Assembly (NCBI GenBank): GCA_050743125.1
Contig: JBOGEB010000007.1
Location: forward strand, 1-55,834
Reading direction: 5' to 3'
DNA: 55,834 nt
DNA from: JBOGEB01 sp050743125
Lineage (GTDB): Bacteria > Actinomycetota > Nitriliruptoria > Euzebyales > Egibacteraceae
The notes below the pieces were generated by a model that saw nothing but the letters and a program-made list of their open reading frames with translations, was not told the origin of the DNA and ran no database searches. Position numbers and translations under genes: made by a program. Each line of letters begins with the position of its first letter. The stretch's first letter is position 1. Positions 8,446 through 17,504 of this stretch are shown piece after piece.

Positions 8446-9356
8446 ATATGACGATTCCTGGCCACAGCGCTGGCATGCGTCACGCACAGTCAAAATGGGC
8501 TGCTCACGATGACGCTGGGTCAGCTGCAGACGGACGCGGCGGGGATCGCTGCGACCAGCAGCCGGCACGCGCTCGAGGCGTGCGGCGCCGGCGCGCCGCG
8601 TCACTGCACAGCGGGAAAACAGCAACGTTATTTATGCCCAAGCCCTAAGTCGACACCAGGATGAACGGTTACCCAGCGCGCGAGCCGCTCCTCTGGTTGC
8701 TCTTCAACCCTCGATCAGTTCCTCATCCGGCGCCCGGCCTGTTGTCTGTCACGGCCAAGCTTGCATGATCGACAGGCGCACTATGGACCCGCCCCTCTTT
8801 GCGCGACGACGGCACTGCGGGATGTCTACCGCGCGTGCCCTTGACAAAGGGATGAGCGCAGGCGAGATGGCCTCTCGCATGGGAGCGTCGCCACATGCTG
8901 GAGGGGAAGCCCGGGACGGAGCTTTGTAGCGGATCTTCGCTTGCCGACGAGGTTGGCAAGAAGCTCATGGAATTCCCACAGTTGGCCCAGCTTGGCGAGC
9001 GGCGATTGCCATCCTCACCCCAAGTCCAGGAGCGCCCAGACGTGCCTATCCCTACCTGTTGGCCCCTGGGCCGTCAGTCCCAAAACCGGGATGCATCGAC
9101 TGCGGCCTGAGTCGCTCGGTCAGTCCACACACCCTGATCGGTACCCTGACGTCAGGTCACGCTCCGGGATCACATCATGCAGAATCGACCATTCACACGC
9201 TGTCGCTGACCGCCTTCACTGCGATTGCGTTCGAGAACGATCCGCTGTTGGTACCGCCTCGTGGAGGAGACCTTTCGCCTCTTGCCCGGTGTGGAGGAGG
9301 CGACTCACCTACTCACCGCCATCGACGAGTAAGTGGGTCGCTCACAAAGGCGGCGG
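8446..9356. other. Intergenic debris, no intact gene
   Basis: The open frames here are short and have no protein character I recognise. The only recognisable content is the permease remnant near 8.92-9.02 kb. The stretch separates the lanthipeptide precursors from the opposing methyltransferase-like genes. Confidence 0.5.
8920..9020 (-). pseudogene. Second short remnant of an ABC-2 permease N-terminus
   Basis: The minus strand encodes LAKLGQLWEFHELLANLVGK, matching the conserved start of polysaccharide-export ABC-2 permeases. Nucleotide similarity to the first remnant extends through both this segment and about 60 bp further (compare 345-440). The two therefore look like products of one duplication followed by decay. 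Confidence 0.55.
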
Positions 9357-10499
9357 TCAGCTAGCGAGCGGGCGTGGCGGCTCGTTCGTCCTGGTGTCAT
9401 GGTGCTCCCACGCTCCGGATCCTACACGCACGGACCACGAATGATGAGAGTATCCGGCACCATCAGGGAGGCAGACGAAGTGGACGGTCATCTGCGCTCC
9501 GGGCTCCAGCACAACGGTGCGTTCCAACGGTAACACAAAGCGACGTCGCCAAGAGCCGGAAGCTTGCCGGGGAGCGTTGCTGAGGACGAGCCTATTGCCG
9601 AACTCCGTGTGATGCCACGCGGCGAAGGCATTTATCCTTGCCTGCCGGTCAAAGACGAAAGCCAATGAGGTTCGGAACGGTTGAGTCGCCTGTTCCAAAG
9701 GAAAGCGGTGAAGGTCAGTCGTCCACATGGCTTGAGGCTCGGCCTGGAGGTCTTTTCCGGTGAAACGGGGTAGCGCCCCCATGAGCTCCTGGACGGATGA
9801 CTCTGCCAGCGGCGCCAAATTGAGCCCATAGGGACGGCTATGGAAGAAGGCGGTCTCAAGGCATACGTCACTCGACACCGGCGCCATCCACGCGGTCACC
9901 CGTTCTGGGACGATTCTCCCACCTGGCTTCAGCCAACGGTCGCGCGCAAGCAGCACTGGGGCCAACATGCTCCCGTCCACACCGTATGGCCCGAGCCAGC
10001 CTGACACGATGACATCAACCTTCGCGGGCAACCGAACGTCCTCAACCTTCGCTTGGATCACCTCGACCGTCTCTTGGAGGTTGTTCCGAGCAACGAGTTG
10101 CCGAGCGAGTCCAGCCACGCCCGCAGGCTCTACCGCATAGACTTTACTCGCGCCCGCCTGGGCCGCAAAGAGGCTGAGAATACCTGTTCCCGCGCGGACG
10201 TCAAGTACAACATCTCCCTCATTCACAGCGGCCGACAGTGCTCTACGGAAGGTGTCAGTGCGCAGGTGGTCACGCACCGTTATACGGTAAATGTGGGGCG
10301 TGTCATAGAGGCCCACCTCCTTGCGTTCTCTGGTAGTAGGATCAATCTCTTCCGCCTTAAGCACCTGATTCGTGGCCGCATTCATTTGATAGATAAAGTG
10401 CTTCTCAACAACATCAGGTTGCCTCCCTGGCAAGGAGGGCGACCGACTGGCATCTGCGCCGTCGGCTACACTAGCCGAGGAATACTCTTCGGTTGCCAT
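9357..10499 (-). CDS. Protein-arginine-methyltransferase-like protein, degenerate active site
   Basis: A 380-aa paralogue of the neighbouring gene. It has the PRMT layout: an N-terminal DHLRTDTF motif, a SAM fold beginning VLDVRAGTGILSLFAA at residue 98, and a C-terminal beta-barrel. Two features suggest loss of catalysis. The first Gly of the SAM-binding loop is Arg102. The double-E loop reads SGWLGPYGVDGSML, with Gly167 and Gly176 exactly where the partner has Glu. The ATG at 10499 gives MATEE, matching MAIEE of the paralogue and its GGTGA upstream sequence, so I prefer it to the longer GTG start. It may be a regulatory or scaffolding partner, or a decaying copy. Confidence 0.85.
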   Translation of the reverse strand: MATEEYSSASVADGADASRSPSLPGRQPDVVEKHFIYQMNAATNQVLKAEEIDPTTRERKEVGLYDTPHIYRITVRDHLRTDTFRRALSAAVNEGDVVLDVRAGTGILSLFAAQAGASKVYAVEPAGVAGLARQLVARNNLQETVEVIQAKVEDVRLPAKVDVIVSGWLGPYGVDGSMLAPVLLARDRWLKPGGRIVPERVTAWMAPVSSDVCLETAFFHSRPYGLNLAPLAESSVQELMGALPRFTGKDLQAEPQAMWTTDLHRFPLEQATQPFRTSLAFVFDRQARINAFAAWHHTEFGNRLVLSNAPRQASGSWRRRFVLPLERTVVLEPGAQMTVHFVCLPDGAGYSHHSWSVRVGSGAWEHHDTRTNEPPRPLAS

Positions 10500-10620
10500 T
10501 AGCATCACCGCTTCCGTCAGAACGCTGCACTAAACAATTCCCTTCCAGTCTCTTCGCCCCACGAGCTTGGAGTTCGCGCACGAGTCGATCGGATCCTAAG
10601 ACGTGCAAGACTATTTGCGA

Positions 10621-11751
10621 TCAGCCAGCGAGCGCGCCTGTCGGCTGGTTCGTCCCATGATGCTCCCAGGGTCCGTGTCCGACACGCGCCGACCACGCCT
10701 GATGGCAGTATCCGGGGCCGGCAGGCAGGGAGGTGAACTGGACGGCCATCTCTGCTCCGGGCTCCAGCTCGACGGTCCGTTCCAACGGGAAAGGAAATTG
10801 TCCCCAAGATGTGGGAGCCTGCCCGGGAGCGTTGCTGAGGACTAACCCGTTGCCGAGCTCTGCGGAAAACCACGCGACGAGGGCATTCACCCTTGCCTGC
10901 CGCTCGAAGGTGAACGTCAACGATGCTTCGAACGGTAGAGCTGCCTCCTCCACAGGAAAGCGGTATGGGTCGGTCGTCCACATGGCTTGGGGCTCGGCCT
11001 GGACATCGTTTCCGGAGAACACGGTCCGAAATATCATTAGCTCATGGACGGAAGACTCCGAGAGCAGCGCCAAATCGAGTCCATACGGATTGCTGTGGAA
11101 GAACTCGGTATCAATGCGTACGCCGCTCAACACCGGCGCTAGCCACGCCGTCACCCGTCCCGGAATAAGTCTCCCGCCCGGCTTCAGCCAACGGTCGCGC
11201 GCGAGCAGCACTGAGCCCAACATGTTCTCGTCCACACCGTACACCCCAAGCCACTCAGACACGATGACGTCGACCTTGACGGGCAACTGAACGTCCTCGA
11301 TCCTCTCCTGGACTACTTCGACCGTCCGTTGGACGTTGTTTAGGGCAATCAATTCTTGAGCGAGTCCAACCACGGGCGAAGGATCGACCGCATAGACCTT
11401 GCTTGCCCCCGCCTGCGCCGCAAATAGGCTGAGGATGCCGCTTCCTGTCCCAATATCAAGCACCACATCGCCCTCCTTCACAGCCGCAAACAGAGCTCTC
11501 CGGAAGGAGTCAGTACGGACGTGGTCCCGCACCATTACGCGGTGCATATTCGGCAGGTCGAATAACCCCAGCTCCTTACGTTCTCCGGTCGTTTGATCAA
11601 CTTCTTCTACCTTCAGCACCTGATGCGTGACCGGATTTAGTTGTTGGATGAAATACCTCTCAACAATGTCAGGTTCCCCCCCTCGGGAGGACAGCTGATC
11701 GGCATCCGCGCCATTGGCCGTGTTCGCTGAGGACGACTCTTCGATCGCCAT
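10621..11751 (-). CDS. Protein-arginine-methyltransferase-like enzyme with intact double-E loop
   Basis: A 376-aa protein with the fold of type I PRMTs, a family common in eukaryotes and rare in bacteria. Visible elements are DHVRTDSF (residues 76-83), the SAM motif VLDIGTGSGILSLFAAQAG (98-116), the ribose acid Asp123, and the double-E loop SEWLGVYGVDENML with Glu166 and Glu175 at the same spacing as the PRMT SEW...YESML motif. The barrel ends with TSW where PRMTs have THW. The ATG at 11751 follows AGAGGTGA. Known bacterial relatives such as SznE/StzE methylate free arginine. Here the nearby lanthipeptide core contains one Arg, so methylation of a peptide Arg, or of free Arg, are both open. 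Confidence 0.88.
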   Translation of the reverse strand: MAIEESSSANTANGADADQLSSRGGEPDIVERYFIQQLNPVTHQVLKVEEVDQTTGERKELGLFDLPNMHRVMVRDHVRTDSFRRALFAAVKEGDVVLDIGTGSGILSLFAAQAGASKVYAVDPSPVVGLAQELIALNNVQRTVEVVQERIEDVQLPVKVDVIVSEWLGVYGVDENMLGSVLLARDRWLKPGGRLIPGRVTAWLAPVLSGVRIDTEFFHSNPYGLDLALLSESSVHELMIFRTVFSGNDVQAEPQAMWTTDPYRFPVEEAALPFEASLTFTFERQARVNALVAWFSAELGNGLVLSNAPGQAPTSWGQFPFPLERTVELEPGAEMAVQFTSLPAGPGYCHQAWSARVGHGPWEHHGTNQPTGALAG

Positions 11752-12281
11752 AGCGTCACCTCTCTTTGCTCCAAGGTTACGAAGCTGCGCCGAATGAGGG
11801 CGTTACCCCCCTTTGTGACGTGCGCTGGCTTGGCCCTTTACCAGTAGATCCGCCCGCTCGGTGGTAGACACCCGACCTTCCAGGAGATGATCATTGACTG
11901 TATCAAGAGTTCCCCTCACAGTCAATACACCCTTGAACGACACACTCGCCGATCATGAGCAGGAAAAGCGAGGCTGGCTCAGGGCAAGCTCCAATGTTGC
12001 GTCAACCAATTTGCGAAGGTACGCAGGAAAGCCGTTCTTGCCAGTGATTATCGACTAGAACCGAAGTCACCCGAGCTGCTTGTCTGGAGCAGATTTCGTA
12101 AAGTCTACGGGCGGATTCTTGCTTTGCTCTGGCTTCTTTCTGGCGGTGTTGAGCGCGTCTGGACGACAGCGGGGTCGCCGCGAGTGGCCGGGTCCACCGA
12201 CGCCTCCACGGCCTCGACCAGCCCCCGATCTCAGATCTGCCCGGGGCAACGGCCGTGCTCGGCTGGGACGTCGGACCACGC
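11752..12281. other. Intergenic region upstream of the PRMT-like pair
   Basis: About 530 bp with no convincing gene. It should contain the promoter of the minus-strand PRMT-like genes and the end of the exporter gene transcript. The only structure seen is the inverted repeat at 11893-11926. Confidence 0.5.
11893..11926. promoter_or_regulatory. 9-bp inverted repeat upstream of the PRMT-like operon
   Basis: ATTGACTGT and ACAGTCAAT are perfectly complementary with a 16-bp spacer, 140 bp upstream of the start at 11751. It could be an operator or a weak terminator for the exporter genes. No regulator can be assigned. Confidence 0.35.
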
Positions 12282-14045
12282 CTACCGCGTGTGCCCTCGA
12301 GGGCTGGCTACAGGATGTCGTTGCTCTGGGTGCCAGTGGCCGATGAGGTCGGCGTAGAGAGGGGAGGTGGCCAGTAGTGACTTGTGGGTTCCTGACAGCG
12401 GAGCGGCGCCGTCCATGAGCAGGATCTGGTCGGCTCTTAGGGCGGAGCTGATGCGGTGGGCGATGACGATGAGGATGCCGCCTCGGGCAGCGAAGGCTTG
12501 CTCGGCGACGGCCTCCGCAGCAGGGTCGAGGTGACAGGTGGCTTCGTCGAGCAGCACGATCGCAGCGGGTGACAGGTAGACGCGGGCCAGCGCGACGAGC
12601 TGCCGCTCGCCTTCAGACAGGGTGGCGCCATCGGGGCCGATCAGCGCGTCGTAGCCGCCCAGCCGTTGGACAGTCGGTCGCAGCCCGACGGCTTCGACGG
12701 CCTCGTCGAGCTTGCCCTCGGGGGGGTCAGGGTGCAGGTAGACGAGGTTGTCGCGTAAGGTGCCGGCGAACAGGTATGCCTCTTGCGGGATGAGCGCGAT
12801 GGTCTGCCGCAGGTAAGCGTCGTTCACATGCTGGAGAGGAAGCCCGTTGAGGCGTACCTGGCCGTGCTGTGGTGGCAGCAGCCCGGCGAGGAGGTTGGCC
12901 AGGGTTGACTTGCCCACGCCACTGGGGCCGACGATGGCCAGATGAGTTCCATCGTCCAGCCTGAGGCTGAGGTTGCGTACGACTGGCTCGGCGTGTGCGC
13001 TGTAGGCGAAGGTGAGGTTACGGACCTCCAGGTCGTGCCCGTCGGGACGATCAAGTGGCGCGGCCGGCGGGGGTGGGGATACGAGCGGGGGAGCACATGC
13101 TTCGGCGAGGCGTTGGAGGACGACGGCAAGCTGCAGCCCCCAGCTACCTGCCACCTGGGCGAAGGAGCCCAGGGCCGGACCGAGGCTGGTGGTGAGGTAA
13201 ACGATCGCGCCGCTGACCACGCCGACTGACAGATGCTGCCGCTGGATCAGCCACGGTGCGGCGAGCAGGACCGTCAGGACGGGTAACTGGGTGCCGACCG
13301 CGAGGACCAGGCCGTGGACCGCCCCTACCCCAGCCAGCGAGCGACCCACACGGGCCTCTTGGTCGATGGCACCCCCGACCGCTGCCGCGGCGCGGTGCTC
13401 CGCGCCGCAGGCGACCACGTCGCGCAAGCCGATCAGCACTTGCCCCGCGTGTTCCGTGATCGCCTCGCCGGCCAGCAGCTTGGACCGCTGACGGGTGCTG
13501 AGGGGGCGCAGCAAGAGGGCATACAAGGCCAGGGCCATCAACAGTGGCGGGGCGACCACCAGGGCGATGGAGGGGGCCAACGCGGCGATGCCGACCAGGC
13601 TTGCGAGCAAGGTGAAGCCGACTTCGCGCATGGTCCGCAGCAGCGCCGCGACGAGCTCGCGCACGGCCTGGACCTGCTGGGTCAGCTGCGCGACCCCAGC
13701 AGTGTCGGGCTGGCGTGCTTGGGTTTGCCCGCGGGCGATCGCGGCGGTCACCAGATCGCGGGCGAGCGCGTCCCGCAGCGGCTCTACCGTCTCGCCCAGC
13801 CAGGGGTAGAGCCGACGTGTCCCGAAGGCGCGCACGACCAACGTCACGCCGAGCAGGATGAGCCAGCCCAGCCCCACCAGCGGGCGGCGGGCCAAAAACC
13901 CACGGTCCAGCGCGGTCGCGATCAAGATCCCCGAGGTCAGCGCCGGCAGGGATTCCACCAGCGACCAGACGGCGACGTGCGCGAGCGCCCGCCGCCGGGC
14001 CGCCAGGTGCCGGGCCAGCAGCGCCCAGCCGCTTTTGTGTCTCAT
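12282..14045 (-). CDS. ABC exporter, permease-ATPase fusion (RamB/AmfA-like), second of pair
   Basis: A 587-aa half-transporter with an N-terminal six-helix region (about residues 15-310) and a C-terminal ATPase with Walker A GPSGVGKST, signature LSEGERQ and Walker B IVLLDEATCHLD. A heterodimer with the next gene is likely, as in the RamA/RamB pair of class III lanthipeptide loci, so the cargo is probably the lanthipeptide. The ATG at 14045 lies only 3 bp from the end of a MITE, and no ribosome binding site is visible before it. The insertion may therefore have separated the gene from its original RBS. Confidence 0.88.
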   Translation of the reverse strand: MRHKSGWALLARHLAARRRALAHVAVWSLVESLPALTSGILIATALDRGFLARRPLVGLGWLILLGVTLVVRAFGTRRLYPWLGETVEPLRDALARDLVTAAIARGQTQARQPDTAGVAQLTQQVQAVRELVAALLRTMREVGFTLLASLVGIAALAPSIALVVAPPLLMALALYALLLRPLSTRQRSKLLAGEAITEHAGQVLIGLRDVVACGAEHRAAAAVGGAIDQEARVGRSLAGVGAVHGLVLAVGTQLPVLTVLLAAPWLIQRQHLSVGVVSGAIVYLTTSLGPALGSFAQVAGSWGLQLAVVLQRLAEACAPPLVSPPPPAAPLDRPDGHDLEVRNLTFAYSAHAEPVVRNLSLRLDDGTHLAIVGPSGVGKSTLANLLAGLLPPQHGQVRLNGLPLQHVNDAYLRQTIALIPQEAYLFAGTLRDNLVYLHPDPPEGKLDEAVEAVGLRPTVQRLGGYDALIGPDGATLSEGERQLVALARVYLSPAAIVLLDEATCHLDPAAEAVAEQAFAARGGILIVIAHRISSALRADQILLMDGAAPLSGTHKSLLATSPLYADLIGHWHPEQRHPVASPRGHTR

Positions 14046-14048
14046 GTC

Positions 14049-14296
14049 AGAACGTGTTTGAGATTGTTGTGGGAGGTCGCGTCGCGTCGGGTTCCGCTCG
14101 CGAAGAGCCTTTTAGGTCGGAGCCTCTTTCCGGGACGCGACGCGACCGACTCGTCAAGCCATCGTCGTATGTTTTTGTTAGAGCTGTTGCGGTTTCGGCG
14201 GCCAGGGGCTGGGGGAGTCCCCCATAGACGGCCACCGAAACCGCGCTCCGCTTCGCTGCGCCCGCGAGGCAAGGCCGCGATTCTCCAACACGTTCT
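14049..14296. mobile_element. MITE, copy 1
   Basis: A 248-bp non-coding element with terminal inverted repeats AGAACGTGTTTGAGA and TTCTCCAACACGTTCT. Inside are two further inverted repeats: GGTCGCGTCGCGTC with its complement, and GCGGTTTCGG with CCGAAACCGC. A second copy is at 55409-55679. It fills almost the whole space between the two exporter genes. Confidence 0.85.
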
Positions 14297-14316
14297 TAGA
14301 CCCACCGGCATCCGCC

Positions 14317-16140
14317 TCACGACCCTTGCCCGCCTTGGGCGCCGGCTCCCGCCGGGACCGGCGAGGCAGCGAACACCGCCCGGTATTCCGAGTCCTCCCA
14401 CAGCAGCACGTGGGGCTGAAGAGCGCGGACGCGCCCACCGTCCAGCCATGCCACAAGGTCGGCGCGAGCTGCGGTCGTGGCCCGGTGCGCCACTACGATG
14501 CAGGTGCGCCCGACCAGCAGCGCGGCCAGGGCGGCCTGCACCTGGACCTCGGTGGCGGTGTCGAGGCTGGAGGTCGCATCGTCCAGGACCACCACCCGGC
14601 CACCCTGAGCGACCGCCCGCGCAAGGCCGAGGCGCTGTGCCTCGCCTCCTGACAGCGGGGTCTGCGCGAGCGGCGTGTCGTAACCCTCCGGCAGGCGCCG
14701 GATGAAGTCGTCGGCCTGTGCGGCACGTGCCGCGTGCTCGACCTCCGCCCGGCTGGCGGCCGGGCGAGCGTAGGCGATCATGTCATGCACGGTCTCGCCC
14801 AACAGCGCAGGCTGCTCAAACGCATAGGCGACGGCCCGGCGCAGCTGTATTGGCGCCAGCGCCGCGACCGGGACGCCGTCGAGCAGCACCTCACCTTCGT
14901 CAGGGTCGACGAGCCGCCCCACCAGCGACGCAAGCGTCGTCTTGCCCGCGCCGGAGCGCCCCACCAGCGCCAGGCAGACCCCGCCCGGCACCTCGAGGTC
15001 AAGCCGGTCGAGCAGCACCGACTCGCCACCACGCACGGTGACGCCGCGCAGCGTGAGCGCGCCCGGACCGTCAGGCAGCGGGCGCGTGGGGACTACGGAC
15101 AGCTCCGGTCGCTCGGCCAGCACCTCAGCCACCCGGGCTGCGCCCGTGCGCGCGTCCGCAACCCCGATCAACGTATCGATCTGCTCGATGATGCCGAGCG
15201 CTATACGCACGTAGCTGACGGCAGCAAGCAGCTCACCAGGCGTGATCCTCCCGGCGGCCAGACCAAAGCCGGCCACGGAGAGCACCACGATCTCCAGCAG
15301 TTGCTGGAGCAGCCCCACCTGCCAGACCACGTCGCGCTGCGCCCGCCACAGGGCATGACCGGTCGCCGACAGCGCAGCCAGCGGAGCGAGGATGCGCTCG
15401 ATCTCCCGCTGCGCGGTCCCGCTGGCACGAATCGTGCGCATGCCAGCGAATGCATCGACCAGCCGTGCCGCGATCGCTGCCGCAAGCCGCCGGTAGGCGA
15501 CAAACAGGTCCAAAGCCTGCACGACGAACAAGCGGACGAACACCACCGCCACCGGCAAGCCGATCACCAACACCGCCGCCACCCGCCAGTCGATCAGCCA
15601 CAGCGCCACCACCGCACCAACCGACGTGGCCACCGCCACCGCGGTACCGACCAACGCCGGCAGCACCTGCGCCGAGCTGGGCGCGTCCCCGCCAAGCCGT
15701 GCGAGCACATCCCCAGCCGCAAACCGCCGCTGGCCTGCCATCCCCAACGCAAGCACCTGGTTCAGCAGCCGATGTCGCAGCCAAGCAATCGTCGATGCCC
15801 CGTAAAACGCGGCGGCCGCCCCTCCAAGCAGCCCGCTGAGCACGGTGGCGGCGAGCACCGCCGCGAAGCGCGTCAGCGCCGGGCCAGGCTCGGCACGTCC
15901 CAGCACCGCATCCACCGCCGCCCCCAGCGCCGCAGGGAAGAGCAGCCCGGCGACGGCTCCGGCGACCGTCGCGAGCACGAGGACGGTGCTCCATCCTGGC
16001 GCTCGCCGAGCCGCCTGCATGAGCAAGCGAGTGACCGTGAGCGCACTGCTGGCTGCTGCTGGCACCGGCGGCAATCGGGGATCACCCTGAGGTGAGGCTT
16101 TCCTCTCGAGGGGTGGAGCTTTCGCCTCAAGGTTCGGCAT
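14317..16140 (-). CDS. ABC exporter, permease-ATPase fusion (RamA/AmfB-like), first of pair
   Basis: A 607-aa half-transporter. After a Pro-rich N-terminus of about 35 residues come six predicted membrane segments and an ATPase domain with Walker A GRSGAGKTT, signature LSGGEAQ, Walker B VVVLDDATSSLD and the H-loop VAHRA. The ATG at 16140 (MPNLEAK) has GGAG upstream and is preferred to in-frame starts as far as 16323, which would add a sequence of poor protein character. It pairs with the downstream gene, from which it is separated by the MITE. Export of a modified peptide is the likely role by context. Confidence 0.88.
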   Translation of the reverse strand: MPNLEAKAPPLERKASPQGDPRLPPVPAAASSALTVTRLLMQAARRAPGWSTVLVLATVAGAVAGLLFPAALGAAVDAVLGRAEPGPALTRFAAVLAATVLSGLLGGAAAAFYGASTIAWLRHRLLNQVLALGMAGQRRFAAGDVLARLGGDAPSSAQVLPALVGTAVAVATSVGAVVALWLIDWRVAAVLVIGLPVAVVFVRLFVVQALDLFVAYRRLAAAIAARLVDAFAGMRTIRASGTAQREIERILAPLAALSATGHALWRAQRDVVWQVGLLQQLLEIVVLSVAGFGLAAGRITPGELLAAVSYVRIALGIIEQIDTLIGVADARTGAARVAEVLAERPELSVVPTRPLPDGPGALTLRGVTVRGGESVLLDRLDLEVPGGVCLALVGRSGAGKTTLASLVGRLVDPDEGEVLLDGVPVAALAPIQLRRAVAYAFEQPALLGETVHDMIAYARPAASRAEVEHAARAAQADDFIRRLPEGYDTPLAQTPLSGGEAQRLGLARAVAQGGRVVVLDDATSSLDTATEVQVQAALAALLVGRTCIVVAHRATTAARADLVAWLDGGRVRALQPHVLLWEDSEYRAVFAASPVPAGAGAQGGQGS

Positions 16141-17504
16141 GAGGGATCTCCAATACCGGTGGACCCGTCGCTTCCCGGTCATTGCGCTGTTGGACGAGCC
16201 CAGCGGTCTGGACAGGCCTGGCATGACGGGCGGCTTGCTTGGAAATAGTCGAGCGTCCGCGGATGCGCAGCTTGGTCCACTAGGCGCAGCATCTCGGGGA
16301 ACAGCACCAGCCCTAGGCCACAATGACTCCCTTTACCCACCCGCTCCCCTCCATGCGCATCCGCGCTGACCAGCAGCAGTCCCGAGCGTCGGCCACAGCC
16401 CAGCCGGTCCTTGCTTCCCGTCGAGACATTGAGCAGCGAGGCTGCCGGGACGGTAGGGGCGGTGATCGAAGAGGATGGTGGAGCCGAGCAAGCGCGCCAA
16501 TGTGCCGTTGAGCTCCGTGGGCTCGTCGGTGTCCGGGTAGGCCCTGAGGAACGTGCCTGCTCCGCGGCTCGGGTAGTGCGTGGAATTCAGCAGCCCTGCA
16601 TAGCCAAGAGTGCTCACGATCTTGAAGGCGCAGCGATGACGCAGCAGAACAGCAAGCGACGGTTCAAGCACCGCGGTCGCCGAGGCTGGGGTGGTCGTGA
16701 CGTGGAGTTTGCAGCTCTGATCGCGCCAGCGGTTACAGGTGGCTGCGCATGGCACCACCTGCCGTCGGCTCGCATCTGCCTGGCGCTGGCGCCGTCCCCG
16801 CTCCAGCACAGCGCGGACGAGGTCGACCAAAGGATAGGAATGCCGTTGCGGGCACCACCTCGCAACAATGCGAGGAAACTCAGACTGTTCATAAGTGGCT
16901 CTCACCAGATCACTCGCACGCCAGCCGCTGAAAACGCACCTGCCGCTGTGCGAAAGCCGAGCTGCAAAGCGCCCCCACCGGCTACACGCAAGCGCAATAA
17001 ATCGGAGTGTCCTCGCCTGCCCGCTTGCCTGAAGTCCCACCTTGGCGCCACCAACAGGCTGCCATTAAAACCCTTATCCAAACTCAAGTCAAGAGACAGT
17101 TTGACATGTTTGTCCGATACGTAAATCAATAGACCCGGCTCCCCAATGCACCATTTAAGCAATGAGAACAAACATTCCATAATGAGGTCAACCCACACTT
17201 GAGGTACAATAACATCTTCCACACGGAGAATAGTTGCAACTGTTCATCAAGCGTTCGGGGTAGGATGTGGTTCGGCGGTCCCGAGCCGGGCGGGGTCCTG
17301 TCTGCGGCGTGCGAGGACGAACGGGTGACAATTCGGGGGCTGGTGGCCCAAGAGCAGCCAGCACAAGCAGCACATGCTGCGCGCCGGGGTCCCTGGGCCG
17401 ACCCCGCCGAGCGCGCGACCTCCGCACGATCGCGTGCTGAGGCTGGACGGTGCAGGAGAGGCACCAAGCCCTGATGAGCGGTGGCATCGGCTACGGTCTG
17501 GGGC
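16141..17504. other. Degraded region upstream of the exporters
   Basis: 1.36 kb without an intact gene. It holds the broken synthetase fragment at about 16.40-16.80 kb, and an AT-rich islet at about 17.04-17.23 kb that contrasts with the GC-rich surroundings. The islet has a few short Cys-containing frames but none with a convincing start and RBS. Confidence 0.6.
16400..16800 (-). pseudogene. Remnant of a second LanKC/LanL-type lanthipeptide synthetase (lyase domain)
   Basis: Minus-strand frames encode GRWCHAQPP, then after a frame change CKLHVTTTPASA, LLRHRCAFKI, LNSTHYPSRGAGTFLRAYPD and DHRPYRPGSLAAQ. This order is that of the N-terminal lyase domain in lanthipeptide synthetases; compare GWKLHVAAT, FKFA, GKFVTVYP and DRPIRPGSLVHY in the intact gene at 2.6-5.3 kb. 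The kinase and cyclase domains are missing. It lies directly upstream of, and on the same strand as, the RamA/B-like exporters, so an ancestral second lanthipeptide operon probably existed here. Confidence 0.8.

Noticed and set aside
12067..12346. Short ORFs on both strands downstream of the second exporter gene
   Set aside because: Low-complexity, overlapping the exporter 3' end, no motifs.
13314..14705. A 463-codon plus-strand frame across the exporter genes and MITE
   Set aside because: It is antisense to two clear ABC exporter genes and crosses the MITE; no recognisable motifs.
17126..17222. Cys-containing short frames in the AT-rich islet near the synthetase remnant, considered as a lanthipeptide precursor
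   Set aside because: No convincing start with RBS and no leader of the class III/IV type.
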